DNA of 64,000 nucleotides from Pseudomonadota bacterium (lineage in GTDB: Bacteria; Pseudomonadota; Alphaproteobacteria; Caulobacterales; Caulobacteraceae), in contig JAIUNU010000005.1 of assembly GCA_020161365.1 (NCBI GenBank), forward strand, positions 186,001-250,000. Direction: 5' to 3'. Shown one piece after another: positions 55,615 to 64,000 of this stretch (the stretch's first letter is position 1; every line of letters begins with the position of its first letter). The notes under the pieces were generated by a model. It had not been told where the DNA came from, made no database searches, and saw only the letters and a list, made by a program, of their open reading frames with translations. The position numbers were made by a program, and so were the translations under genes.

Positions 55615-56976
55615 ATGGCGATGGCGCAGGTTCGCGCCGTCGCCGCCTTTTCCTCCATCAGGGCCATCGCGTTGACCAACCATCCTCGAGCTTTTCCCGA
55701 CACGTTCCTTTGGGGCGCGGCGACCGCCGCGCATCAGGTTGAAGGCGGCAACTGGAACAACGACTGCTGGGCCCTGGAGCAAGCCAAGCCCTCGATCTTC
55801 GCCGAGCCCTCCGGAGACGCCGTCGATCAATGGAACCGCTTCGAGGACGACATGGCGGTCTTGGCCGCGATCGGACTGAGAGCGTACCGGTTTGGAATCG
55901 AATGGGCGCGCGTCGAGCCGGACGAGGGCTGCTTCGCCCAGTCTGCGCTTGATCACTATCAGCGTTGCCTGGACGCTTGCCATCAGCGCGGCATCACGCC
56001 CGTGGTGACGTTCCACCATTTTACAATTCCGCTATGGCTCGCTCGCCGCGGCGGCATGACTTGCGATGCGTTTCCCGCGCTGTTCGCCCGTTACTGCGAG
56101 ACCGTGACGCGATCGCTTCGGGGTCTCGTCGTCGTGTGCTCGATGAACGAGATGAACGTGCCGCTGATCATTCAGGACGTGGCGCGCGACCTGCTGTGCG
56201 GCCCCGAAGGGGAGGCCAGGCGCGTGGCTGCGGAGCGGGCGCTTGGCGCGCCGATCAGCAGCAACTTCCTGTTCACGCCGCCAGACGCGTTGGTCCGCAA
56301 CGGACTGGGCGCGCACGCCGCTGGTCGGGATGCGATCAAGGCCGTTCGCCCCGAGGTGCAGGTGGGGGTGACGCTGTCCTTGCAGGACGAGCAGGCCGAG
56401 CCCGGCGCCGAAGCCGTGCGTGACGCCCGCCGTGCGCGGATGGTCGATCCATTCCTGGATCTTGTGAAAGGCGACGACTTCATTGGGGTGCAGACCTACA
56501 CGCGCACCACCTCCCGGCGCGATGGCGGTCACGGCCCTCGGCCTGGCGCGCCGTTGACGGCGATGGGCTATGAGGACCGCCCGGACGCGCTTGCCGCGGT
56601 GTGCCGTTATGTCTGGGAGCGGACCGCAACGCCGGTGCTTGTCACCGAGAACGGCTTTTCCGGCGACGATGATGATCGGCGCGGCGCCTTCGTGAGCGAG
56701 TCGCTTGATCACCTGCAACGGGCGATCGCCGATGGTGTCGACGTGCGGGGCTACTTCTACTGGTCGCTGCTGGACAATTACGAATGGATGTCCGGCTATG
56801 GTCCCAAGTTTGGCATCGTTGGCGTTGAGCGCTCGACGCAGCGGCGCGTCATCAAGCCCTCGGCCTTGACCTACGGCGCGATTGCGCGCGCCGGCGCCAT
56901 CGGTGTCGCCAAGGCGGGTTCGGCCACGACCGCCCCGTCACCTTTGCGCGCGGCGACACCGCTGGGCATGGGGTAG
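55615..56976 (+). CDS. Glycoside hydrolase family 1 beta-glucosidase
   Basis: A 453-residue GH1 enzyme: FLWGAATAAHQVEGG (glycone site), the acid/base Glu in SMNEMNVP (usually NEP) and nucleophile Glu in VTENGF. The usual Pro after the acid/base Glu is Met, an uncommon variation. No signal peptide, so it acts in the cytoplasm on imported beta-glycosides. The last ~25 residues are Ala/Thr-rich and may be disordered. The start could be 55615 or 55621. Confidence 0.92.
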   Translation: MAMAQVRAVAAFSSIRAIALTNHPRAFPDTFLWGAATAAHQVEGGNWNNDCWALEQAKPSIFAEPSGDAVDQWNRFEDDMAVLAAIGLRAYRFGIEWARVEPDEGCFAQSALDHYQRCLDACHQRGITPVVTFHHFTIPLWLARRGGMTCDAFPALFARYCETVTRSLRGLVVVCSMNEMNVPLIIQDVARDLLCGPEGEARRVAAERALGAPISSNFLFTPPDALVRNGLGAHAAGRDAIKAVRPEVQVGVTLSLQDEQAEPGAEAVRDARRARMVDPFLDLVKGDDFIGVQTYTRTTSRRDGGHGPRPGAPLTAMGYEDRPDALAAVCRYVWERTATPVLVTENGFSGDDDDRRGAFVSESLDHLQRAIADGVDVRGYFYWSLLDNYEWMSGYGPKFGIVGVERSTQRRVIKPSALTYGAIARAGAIGVAKAGSATTAPSPLRAATPLGMG

Positions 56977-57094
56977 CGGCGTTTCGTCCCTGGATGTGGC
57001 GGGCGCCCGTTTGGGGGCGCTCACCCAAGGCAGCGGAGCGCGCAGGGCTGCGCGGGAGGTTCCAGACTTCTGCGACGTGGCGTAGAAAAGCCGG

Positions 57095-57745
57095 ATGAGT
57101 TCAGAGACGGCGCAAAGCGCGCGACCTTCAAAACGGCCGCGTCGGACCCAGGAGCAGCGTAGCGCAGAAACGCGCTCGGCCCTTTTCGAGGCGGCCGTTC
57201 GAACAATCGACAGGTACGGCTATGCTGGCGCCAACACAGCGCTGATCGCCGACGAAGCCGGGGTGACCCGCGGCACGATCAACCACCATTTCGCCAGCCG
57301 CGCGGCCTTCATGGCTGAAGTCGTTCGCTGGGTTTTCGAGCGCGAGACCGAGATCTTCCGAACGCTCACCCAGGATGGGCGCGCCGGGACGCGGGTAAGC
57401 GACTGGCCAGCGCTGCTTTGGGATGTGTTCTCCCGCCCCTCTGGCGTTGCCGTCCTCGAGATTCTGGTGGCCTCCAGAAGTGATCCGGAACTGGCGGCGC
57501 TGGTCATGCCCATGCAGGCCGAGGTCGAGCGGAGCGGGGCGATCAACTTCGTTCAACGGATTGGCGCCAGAGACGTGGATATGCCGACGATCCGCATGGT
57601 CGTTTGGGCGATCCGCGGCATGACGCTTGGTCGCGCATTCACAGGCGATGCAGTCAGCATGGAGGGCGCTGTGGCGCAGCTCGCTCGAATTATTGAGCGC
57701 GCAGCGCCGGGCGGAAGCTTCGAGGAGCTGGCCGGACGCCCTTGA
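57095..57745 (+). CDS. TetR family regulator, glycoside locus
   Basis: A 216-residue TetR repressor with a basic N-terminal lead. The helix-turn-helix is about residues 25-70 (ETRSALFEAAVRTIDRYGYA; EAGVTRGTINHHF), and the effector domain follows. It lies 118 bases after the glucosidase gene on the same strand, and it is the only regulator of this locus in view, so it may control it. It could instead govern the receptor gene at 58307. Confidence 0.9.
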   Translation: MSSETAQSARPSKRPRRTQEQRSAETRSALFEAAVRTIDRYGYAGANTALIADEAGVTRGTINHHFASRAAFMAEVVRWVFERETEIFRTLTQDGRAGTRVSDWPALLWDVFSRPSGVAVLEILVASRSDPELAALVMPMQAEVERSGAINFVQRIGARDVDMPTIRMVVWAIRGMTLGRAFTGDAVSMEGAVAQLARIIERAAPGGSFEELAGRP

Positions 57746-58306
57746 GACCACCGGTGTCCGATAGCCGGTGTGGCTTGGCGCCATCCGCCTTGCGAGCATC
57801 TCCGCCGACTGTCTTGTGCAGAGAGATGCGCCAACGGCAACGTCCGGCGCAAGGACGCCTTCCTGGCCAGGCGACTTGGGTGTCCGCTATTTGCCTCCAA
57901 GCGGCCTTGTGCCAAAGGCCTCGAAACCAATTCTGGGTGTCGTGGTTCGAACCTGCGCAGCGGCGTCATGGACTTTCCCATGATCCGGCCCGCGCAGGCG
58001 CGGCGCGCTCTGGAGGGGCGCGCAGAGGGAAAAGAACGCGTGCTGCGGCTCCGATCTCGCAGCGATCGTGCGCGGGTATGGACGCCTTTGAGGCGCGTCT
58101 GGTTCGCTCTGAAGCAAATTTGTGAGCCATCACGCTGATTTCGAAGTCGCCTACGGCTCAAGATGCATGCGGGAGGGACATTTTGAGTGAAATGTCAGCC
58201 AGTTTGCCTCGCTGGCGCGTCTGACCGGTCGATGATGGTCATGAGGTGTCGGCCTTGGGGATAACCGCCACAGGCGGTGGGCGCGATGGCCTCGCATGAG
58301 GACCGC
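57746..58306. other. Intergenic region upstream of the Rut-like uptake operon
   Basis: About 560 bases. Several overlapping short frames on both strands have unlikely composition and no ribosome sites; none is supported. It contains one clear palindrome (58177-58196) and presumably the operon promoter. Confidence 0.5.
58177..58196. promoter_or_regulatory. Palindrome GACATTT-N6-AAATGTC
   Basis: Perfect 7-bp arms at 58177-58183 and 58190-58196, 111 bases before the receptor start. Candidate operator for a dimeric repressor. Confidence 0.45.
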
Positions 58307-60721
58307 ATGTCGAACTACCGGTTTTTGATGGCGGGCTGTTCCGCCCTTGTGCTGCTGGCGCACGCGCAACTCGCTTTCGCTGACAAGACCTCGACGCCGT
58401 CCGACACGGTTGACGAGATCATCGTCAAGGCGCGCGACAAGGCGGGCCTGCTGGAGAAGCAGCCCAGCAACACTGTCTTTGGCATCGACAAGCCGCTGCT
58501 AGAGACGCCGCGCTCGGCCAGCTTCGTCAGCGACGTGACGCTGCAGCGTTATGGGATCGAGACCATCGACGGCCTGACCGCCGTCTCGCCCGGGACCTAC
58601 ACGGCCAGCTTCTACGGCGTGCCCGGCGCACTGAACATCCGCGGCACCCTGGCCGAGAACTATTTCCGGGGCTTCAAGCGCATCGAGAACCGCGGCACCT
58701 ACTCGACCCCGATCGGCGCGGCCGATCAGATCCAGGTCGTGCGCGGCCCGCCGGCTCCGATCTATGGTTCGGGCAAGGTGGGGGGCATGCTCAACTTCAT
58801 TCCGAAGTCGGGCAAGAACGAGGGCGCCTACCTGACCGAGCCGACCGGCGAGGTCACCCTGACCTACGGCTCGTACAACAAGAAGAACGCTACGGCCCAG
58901 CTGGGTCTGCCGGCGAACTTCGGTTCGGTCTCCGGCGGCGTCCACCTGTATGGCGAGGTCGAGGACAGCCACAGCTACTACAAGGGGATCTATCCGCGTC
59001 GTCAGACGCTGGAGGCCTCGTCCGATTTCGACCTGGGCAACGGCTGGACCACGGCGTTCGGCGGCATGTACTACCACTCCGACGGCGACGTGCAGACGCC
59101 CGGCTGGAACCGCCTGACGCAGGCCCTGATCGACAACCAGACCTATGTCACCGGTCGCGACACCACGCTGAAGGACACTGACGGCAACAGCCGCCTGACG
59201 CCGAACGAGGTCGGGTTCTATCCTTATGGCAGCGCCCTCTATCTGGCGTATTACGGCTTCCCCTCGAGCGACGCCCTGCACACGCTGGACACCGGCGTCG
59301 GGACCACCAAGCTGGATCCGCGCACGGTCTATATCAGCGGCGCGGACTTCTCGAAGACCCGCACCAACACGTTCTACTACGACCTGGCTAAGGCGCTGAC
59401 GCCTGACAGCACGATCAAGCTGCAGCTGTTCTATGACGACCAGGAGAACAAGCGCTTTGTCTCGTACGGCTACCCGGCCTGGTTCGACAGCTCGGTCTGG
59501 GAAGCGCGCCTGACCTACAACTTCGCCTACGACACCGGGATCGTCAGCTCCAAGTCGTTTGTCGGCGCGTCGTATCGCAGCTTCGAGGGGCGCCGTCGCG
59601 AGAGCTACAACAGCGGCATGATCGCGCTGGACCGCCGCGACATCAGCTTCGGCGCGACCCCGACCGACATCATCGACAGCCCGTTCTCAACCGAGACCGG
59701 CGCCGGCGTGCAAGGCCTGCAGTGGGAGAACGACAACAGGAGCGACTGGACCCAGACGGGCGTCTTCGCGATGACCGACGTCACGGTGGGCGAGCGCCTG
59801 AACCTGATCCTGGGCGGCCGCTACGACGACTACGACGTCACCTCTCAGGACAGCGGCTTCCTCAGCTACCAGATCGCCGGGCAGCAGAAGGCCAGCAAGG
59901 GCAAGTTCACCTACAGCGCCAGCGCGACCTACAAGGCGCCGGGCGGGATCATGCCCTACATCACCTACGCCAAGGCCTCCGCCCTGGAGATGAGCCAGGC
60001 GGGCGACATCGCGCCTGGCCTGGTGGCCGATCCCAGCGACGCCTGGCTGTCGAACAGCGACCTAGCCGAGGCCGGCTTCAAATTCCAGTGGCTGAAGGGC
60101 ACGCTGGTCGGCTCGCTGGCGGGCTATCGCCAGAACCGCACCCAGCTGACCGGCATCACCGGCACACCGACCGGCACGCGCGCCAAGGGCGTCGAGCTGG
60201 AAGTCCGCTGGCTGGCGAGCGAGAACTTCAGCTTCACCTTCTCGGGCAACACCCAGCACACCACCGTGAAGGGGCCGGACAATTCGTTCCAGTACATCCC
60301 GGCCTACACCGCCGGCGTGCCGGGCGCTCAGGCCTATGGCGGGACCTATGTGGTCTGGGCGTTCAGCAGCCTGCCGGGCCGCTCGGGCGACTATGACTAC
60401 ACTCTGATCCCGAAATCGGTGGTCAGCTTCTACGGCGCCTACACCAGCGACGATCATGCCTGGGGCAAGGTCGGCGGCGCCCTTGGCGTGACTCACGTCA
60501 CCAAGACCTCAGGCACGGTTCAGAACGCCGTGACCTATCCCGCCTACTGGGTCGCCAACGGCAGCATCTACTACGAGCACGGCCCGTACACGGCCACGCT
60601 CAACGTCGATAACCTGTTCGACAAGCTCTACTTCACGCCCGACGCCGACAGCTACGCCAACCTCGGCGTGCTGCCCAGCAAGGGCCGCGAGTGGCGCTTG
60701 ACCCTGGCGCGGAAGTTCTAG
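58307..60721 (+). CDS. TonB-dependent receptor, uptake operon
   Basis: An 804-residue outer-membrane receptor: signal peptide (residues 1-26, ending LAFA), DEIIVKARDK as TonB-box region, plug with QVVRGPPAPIYGSGKVGG and a barrel ending in Phe (LARKF). The plug resembles siderophore-type receptors. ATG 58307 is chosen (AGGA upstream), with 58286 and GTG 58277 possible. It heads a run of five genes and is probably the entry port for their substrate. Confidence 0.9.
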   Translation: MSNYRFLMAGCSALVLLAHAQLAFADKTSTPSDTVDEIIVKARDKAGLLEKQPSNTVFGIDKPLLETPRSASFVSDVTLQRYGIETIDGLTAVSPGTYTASFYGVPGALNIRGTLAENYFRGFKRIENRGTYSTPIGAADQIQVVRGPPAPIYGSGKVGGMLNFIPKSGKNEGAYLTEPTGEVTLTYGSYNKKNATAQLGLPANFGSVSGGVHLYGEVEDSHSYYKGIYPRRQTLEASSDFDLGNGWTTAFGGMYYHSDGDVQTPGWNRLTQALIDNQTYVTGRDTTLKDTDGNSRLTPNEVGFYPYGSALYLAYYGFPSSDALHTLDTGVGTTKLDPRTVYISGADFSKTRTNTFYYDLAKALTPDSTIKLQLFYDDQENKRFVSYGYPAWFDSSVWEARLTYNFAYDTGIVSSKSFVGASYRSFEGRRRESYNSGMIALDRRDISFGATPTDIIDSPFSTETGAGVQGLQWENDNRSDWTQTGVFAMTDVTVGERLNLILGGRYDDYDVTSQDSGFLSYQIAGQQKASKGKFTYSASATYKAPGGIMPYITYAKASALEMSQAGDIAPGLVADPSDAWLSNSDLAEAGFKFQWLKGTLVGSLAGYRQNRTQLTGITGTPTGTRAKGVELEVRWLASENFSFTFSGNTQHTTVKGPDNSFQYIPAYTAGVPGAQAYGGTYVVWAFSSLPGRSGDYDYTLIPKSVVSFYGAYTSDDHAWGKVGGALGVTHVTKTSGTVQNAVTYPAYWVANGSIYYEHGPYTATLNVDNLFDKLYFTPDADSYANLGVLPSKGREWRLTLARKF

Positions 60722-60728
60722 TTCCCCT

Positions 60729-60757
60729 GCGGCGCGCCCCGCGAGGGAGCGCGCCGC
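60729..60757 (+). other. Hairpin between receptor and MFS genes
   Basis: Perfect 9-bp stem, GCGGCGCGC / GCGCGCCGC, loop of 11, no T run. Likely an mRNA-stabilising or partial-attenuation hairpin inside the operon. Confidence 0.5.
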
Positions 60758-60776
60758 GAGCTTACACGGAGGCTCG

Positions 60777-62087
60777 ATGGCGATGTCGACAATCCCATGG
60801 CGTTCCTGGACCCTTCTGGGCGCGCTCTCGCTCTTGTTGTTCCTGATCACCGCCTCGACCTTCTCGTCGCTGGGCGTGATCCTGCCGGCGATGATCAAGG
60901 AGCTGCACTGGAGCTTCGCCTCGGCGTTCCTGGGCTTCACCCTCCTCGGGGCGTTTTGCGGCGGCTCTTCATGGCTGCCGGCTCTGCTGATCCGCAAGAT
61001 TGGCGTTCGGGCCACGATCCTCGCCGGATCGGCGGTGATGATCGCCGGCTTCCTTTGCCTGACCATCGCCAAGGGCTTGGCGATCTATCTGGTCGGCACG
61101 GCCTTGCTGGGCGTGGGCTATCAGATGATGGCCCTGATCCCGTCCACCCATCTGCTGTCCATGCTGTTCAAGAAGCGGGCCCTGCCGTTCGGGATCTATT
61201 TCACCATCGGCTCTCTGGGCGGCGTCGCCGGGCCGTGGATGGCGCTGGGCGGCATGGAGATCGCCGGCGGCGGGTGGCGGTCTTACTGGATCTGGCAGGC
61301 CGTCGCCTCGGCCGTGGTCGGCGCGCTCGCCGCAGCTCTGGTCGGGGGCAAGGCTTGGCTGGAGAAGGCCGCCGTCGAGACGGACAGGGCCGTCGCCGAA
61401 GACGCCGCCCGTCAGCCGGCCAACGCCCGCGTCTATCGCACCCAAGCCGACTGGACCGTGAGGGAAGCGATCCGCACGCCGCAGTTCTATGTGATCGTCG
61501 CGGCCTATTTCGCGCATCTGCTGGGCGGGGTCACCGCCGTCAGCCTCGCGCCCAGCCACTTCAGCGAGATCGGCGTGGCCTCCGCAGTGGCGGTCGCGGC
61601 GCTAAGTCTGGAATCCTTGATGCAGGTCGTGGCCCGCATGAGCGGTGGCCTGCTGGGCGATCGCATCGACCCGCGCTGGCTGCTCGCAGGCGCGCAGGGG
61701 ATGATGGCCGCGGGCCTGCTGGCCCTGGCCAACGCGGTGACCTGGCCGATGATGGTGATCTTCGCCCTCGGCGTCGGCGTCGGCTTCGGCATGACCGTGC
61801 TCGCCGTCAGCATCCTTCTGCTCAACTACTATGGCCGTCGGAACAATCTCGAGCTTTTCTCGATGGTCTGCCTGGTCGGGGCCGTCTCCGCCCTGGGCCC
61901 CGTGATTGGTGGGTTCATGCGCGACCGCCTGGGCGGCTTCGCTCCGACCTTCCAGATCTTCGCGGCCATCATCGGCGTAATCTTCGTGGCGGCCCTGTTC
62001 ATGCGTCCGCCGCGCAAGGCCACCGAGGAAGCCACCGCCGCGCCGATCCCGGCGCCGACGCCCGTCCTGCTGCGCGACGCGGCCTAA
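60777..62087 (+). CDS. MFS transporter, monocarboxylate/OFA-like
   Basis: A 436-residue major facilitator with 12 helices and a central loop (about residues 200-230). The opening GALSLLLFLITASTFSSLGVILP and FGMTVLAVSILLLNYYGRRN place it near the OFA/MCT group that moves organic anions. Ribosome site GGAGG before ATG 60777. It lies between the outer-membrane receptor and two catabolic enzymes, so it probably carries the same compound across the inner membrane. Confidence 0.88.
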   Translation: MAMSTIPWRSWTLLGALSLLLFLITASTFSSLGVILPAMIKELHWSFASAFLGFTLLGAFCGGSSWLPALLIRKIGVRATILAGSAVMIAGFLCLTIAKGLAIYLVGTALLGVGYQMMALIPSTHLLSMLFKKRALPFGIYFTIGSLGGVAGPWMALGGMEIAGGGWRSYWIWQAVASAVVGALAAALVGGKAWLEKAAVETDRAVAEDAARQPANARVYRTQADWTVREAIRTPQFYVIVAAYFAHLLGGVTAVSLAPSHFSEIGVASAVAVAALSLESLMQVVARMSGGLLGDRIDPRWLLAGAQGMMAAGLLALANAVTWPMMVIFALGVGVGFGMTVLAVSILLLNYYGRRNNLELFSMVCLVGAVSALGPVIGGFMRDRLGGFAPTFQIFAAIIGVIFVAALFMRPPRKATEEATAAPIPAPTPVLLRDAA

Positions 62088-62108
62088 GACAGTTCAGGGA
62101 GTAACGCC

Positions 62109-63173
62109 ATGTTCCACCGTCCTTCCCAGCACAAGGATTTCGGGGTGTTCCTGCCGGTCGCCAACGGCGGATGGATCATCTCCAAGACCGCCCCGACGCT
62201 CGACGGCCTCTACGCCCAGAACCGCGCGGCGGCCGTGAAGGCCGACGAAGTCGGCATGGATTTCGTGATGTCGATGGGCAAGTTCCGTGGCTTCGGCGGC
62301 GAGACCGACCATTGGGGCACCGCGCTGGAGTCCGTCACCATGATGGCCGGCATCGCCGAGGCCACCAAGAACGTGAAGATCTGGGCGACCATCCACCCCC
62401 TGCTGCAGAACCCGGCCGTAGCGGCCAAGATGATCGCCACCCTGGACCACATCAGCGGCGGACGGGCGGGCCTCAACATCGTGGCCGGCGCCTACAAGGG
62501 CGAGTTCGACCAGATGGGCGCGTGGGACGACTCAATGACTCACGACGACCGCTACGCCCTGACCGAGGAATGGACCACGATCGTCAAGCGCCTGTGGTCC
62601 GAGGACAGCGTCGACTTCAACGGCAAGTACTTCACGATGAAGGACTGCCAGTCCAAGCCCAAGCCGCTGTCCAAGCCGCGCCCGGACCTGGTCTGCGCGG
62701 GCATGAGCGACCGGGGCTTCCAGTTCTCGGTGCGCGAGGCCGACATCTGCTTCATCGGCGGCCGCACGCCCGACGAGCGTCGCGACGCCTCGCTGCGCGC
62801 CAAGAAGGCCGCCGAGGCGATGGGCAAGTCCATCAAGACCTTCGCCATGTGCACGGTGGTCCATGGCGACACCGATGCTGACGCCGAGGCCAGGGTCGAG
62901 CACTACAAGAGCGGCGCGGACATGGGCGCGATCCTGGCCATGCTGGAAAGCTGGGGCGTGCCGGCCGAGAAGCTGTCGAGCGTGGCGGCGGCGCAAGGCG
63001 CGTTCATGACCCAGACCGTGGTGGGGTCGCCCAAGACCTGCGCGGCGCAGATCGAGGAGTTCCTGCGCTACTGCGAGCTGGACGGGCTGATGATGATCTT
63101 CCCGGACTATGTCGAAGGGCTGACCATGTTCGGCGCCGAGATCCTGCCGGGCCTGAGGGCGGTGTTCCAGTGA
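62109..63173 (+). CDS. LLM-class flavin monooxygenase, RutA-like
   Basis: A 354-residue luciferase-like FMN enzyme. Motifs shared with pyrimidine monooxygenase RutA: the opening FGVFLPVANGGWIIS, SMGKFRGFGGETDHW, DHISGGRAGLNIVAG and YFTMKDCQSKPKP. RutA opens the uracil ring by Flavin-N5-peroxide chemistry; this homologue probably opens another cyclic amide. No flavin reductase gene is adjacent in the window. AGGGAG precedes ATG 62109. The stop overlaps the next start. Confidence 0.9.
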   Translation: MFHRPSQHKDFGVFLPVANGGWIISKTAPTLDGLYAQNRAAAVKADEVGMDFVMSMGKFRGFGGETDHWGTALESVTMMAGIAEATKNVKIWATIHPLLQNPAVAAKMIATLDHISGGRAGLNIVAGAYKGEFDQMGAWDDSMTHDDRYALTEEWTTIVKRLWSEDSVDFNGKYFTMKDCQSKPKPLSKPRPDLVCAGMSDRGFQFSVREADICFIGGRTPDERRDASLRAKKAAEAMGKSIKTFAMCTVVHGDTDADAEARVEHYKSGADMGAILAMLESWGVPAEKLSSVAAAQGAFMTQTVVGSPKTCAAQIEEFLRYCELDGLMMIFPDYVEGLTMFGAEILPGLRAVFQ

Positions 63174-63823
63174 ACGCGATGACGACAGCGGCGGGCGTGA
63201 CCGATGGGTTGAAGGCCTGGATCGCACCGGCGCGGACGGCGGTTCTGGTTATCGACATCCAGGTCGACTTCGCCTCGCCCGAGGGCGCTTTGGGCGCCTA
63301 TGTCGACATGGGGGGCGTCCAGCCGGCCGTCGCGGCGGCCGAGCGCCTGGTCCGAGCCGCGAGAGCGGCCGGCGTGCCGGTCGTCTTCATCGGCCTATTC
63401 ACGACGCCCGAAACCGACTCTCCGACTTGGCTTGAGCGCATGCGTCGTCGCGGGGGCGACCCGGATAATGAGAGCGCCCTGTGCCGCGCCGGCGAAGTCG
63501 GCTCAGACTTCTACGGACCTCGGCCGCTGGAGGGCGAACGTGTCGTGCGGAAAACTCGCTACAGCGGCTTTGTCGGCACGGATCTCGACTTGCATTTGAA
63601 GGCGCTGGGCGTCGACACGCTGGTGGTGGCGGGGGTGACCACCGAGTGCTGCGTCGACAGCACCGTCCGCGACGCCTTCAGCCTAGACTACCACGTCTTC
63701 GTCGCCGCCGACGCCTGCGCGGCCTACGAGGCGGACCTCCACGCTGCGTCGCTGAAGGTCATGGAGCTCAACAGCGCCATCCTGACCGACGCGAACGCGG
63801 TCGCCGAAGCCTGGGGCGTTTGA
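63170..63823 (+). CDS. Isochorismatase-family cysteine hydrolase, RutB-like
   Basis: A 217-residue hydrolase with the expected triad: Asp29 in VIDIQVDF, Lys near 128 in RKTRYSGF and Cys near 161 in TTECCVDST. RutB-type members cleave the ureidoacrylate released by RutA. The GTG start overlaps the monooxygenase stop (GTGA); ATG 63179 is the alternative. Coupling with a RutA-like gene suggests it acts on that enzyme's product. Confidence 0.9.
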   Translation: MNAMTTAAGVTDGLKAWIAPARTAVLVIDIQVDFASPEGALGAYVDMGGVQPAVAAAERLVRAARAAGVPVVFIGLFTTPETDSPTWLERMRRRGGDPDNESALCRAGEVGSDFYGPRPLEGERVVRKTRYSGFVGTDLDLHLKALGVDTLVVAGVTTECCVDSTVRDAFSLDYHVFVAADACAAYEADLHAASLKVMELNSAILTDANAVAEAWGV

Positions 63824-63824
63824 G

Positions 63825-64000
63825 ATGGCGGACGGATTTCCCAATCTCCAGGCCGTCGCGCCCTACACTGTCACCGAGGCCGACAGGGCCGCCATCGCCG
63901 CCGCCATCGACGAGGACGAGATCGTCCAACTGGCCCTGACCCTGGGCAACATCCCAGCGCCGTCCGGCAAGGAGCTGGAGGTCGCCAACTACGTCTACGA
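63825..64000 (+). CDS. M20-type peptidase/amidohydrolase, N-terminal fragment
   Basis: Only the first 58 residues lie in the window. IVQLALTLGNIPAPSGKE is the typical opening of M20 peptidases and deacylases. It starts one base after the stop of the RutB-like gene, so it is in the same operon. It may take the next hydrolytic step; the metal-site motifs lie beyond the window. Confidence 0.7.
   Translation, partial: MADGFPNLQAVAPYTVTEADRAAIAAAIDEDEIVQLALTLGNIPAPSGKELEVANYVY

Noticed and set aside
57742..58138. Overlapping frames of about 70-130 residues upstream of the receptor operon
   Set aside because: Three overlapping frames on plus and minus strands with many Arg/Pro/Cys residues, no good starts; none is distinguishable from chance.
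62109..63823. Naming the pair rutA and rutB
   Set aside because: Motifs are shared, but the other rut genes are absent and the neighbours (TonB receptor, OFA-like carrier, M20 hydrolase) point to another substrate, so only RutA-like/RutB-like is used.

Overview
The window is GC-rich alphaproteobacterial chromosome, almost certainly from a Caulobacter (segnis/vibrioides-like) strain. The support is a CpdR-type single-domain regulator beside an N-formylglutamate amidohydrolase, an Oar-like and two other TonB-dependent receptors, soluble PAS chemoreceptors, several c-di-GMP proteins, a complete-looking ccr/ecm/mcd set for the ethylmalonyl-CoA pathway, and frequent TTG/GTG starts. The species call is inference from gene content; no search was run.

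Layout. 0-8 kb: a small protein coupled to a TetR regulator, a second TetR regulator, a CsbD-like lipoprotein, an M20 peptidase, a Rieske oxygenase, a CPBP membrane protease, a glycine-zipper/SH3 protein and a GST. Long GC-rich palindromic intergenic elements separate many of them. 8-16.5 kb: methylsuccinyl-CoA dehydrogenase, crotonyl-CoA carboxylase/reductase and ethylmalonyl-CoA mutase, with an atypical crotonase and a serine hydrolase between them. 16.5-19.8 kb: a three-gene minus-strand unit (SRPBCC, DUF1801, MFS) and an SDR. 19.8-24.4 kb: hybrid histidine kinase, soluble chemoreceptor and a small protein in one run. 24.4-35.9 kb: aminotransferase, Oar-like receptor, membrane GGDEF-EAL protein, TypA, a likely small RNA, N-formylglutamate amidohydrolase, CpdR and tRNA-Val(GAC).

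36-50.7 kb reads as an accessory block downstream of the tRNA gene, with AT-rich patches and few palindromic elements. It holds a tandem winged-helix regulator; a giant repeat adhesin whose autotransporter barrel is cut off by one in-frame stop codon; a small winged-helix regulator; a soluble chemoreceptor; and a tightly overlapping minus-strand unit of GGDEF-EAL, PilZ and a paralogous small regulator. A CCCCCA-N3-TGGGGG palindrome occurs twice in the block. The parts suggest a module linking c-di-GMP to surface attachment and movement, built around an uncharacterised regulator family. This is the best candidate for something undescribed.

50.7-57.7 kb is a glycoside-use locus (GPH transporter, esterase, TonB-dependent receptor, GH1 glucosidase, TetR regulator). 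58.3-64 kb is an uptake and degradation operon cut by the window end: TonB-dependent receptor, MFS transporter, RutA-like flavin monooxygenase, RutB-like isochorismatase-family hydrolase and an M20-type hydrolase. It looks like a pathway that opens an unknown nitrogen-containing ring or cleaves an unknown amide.
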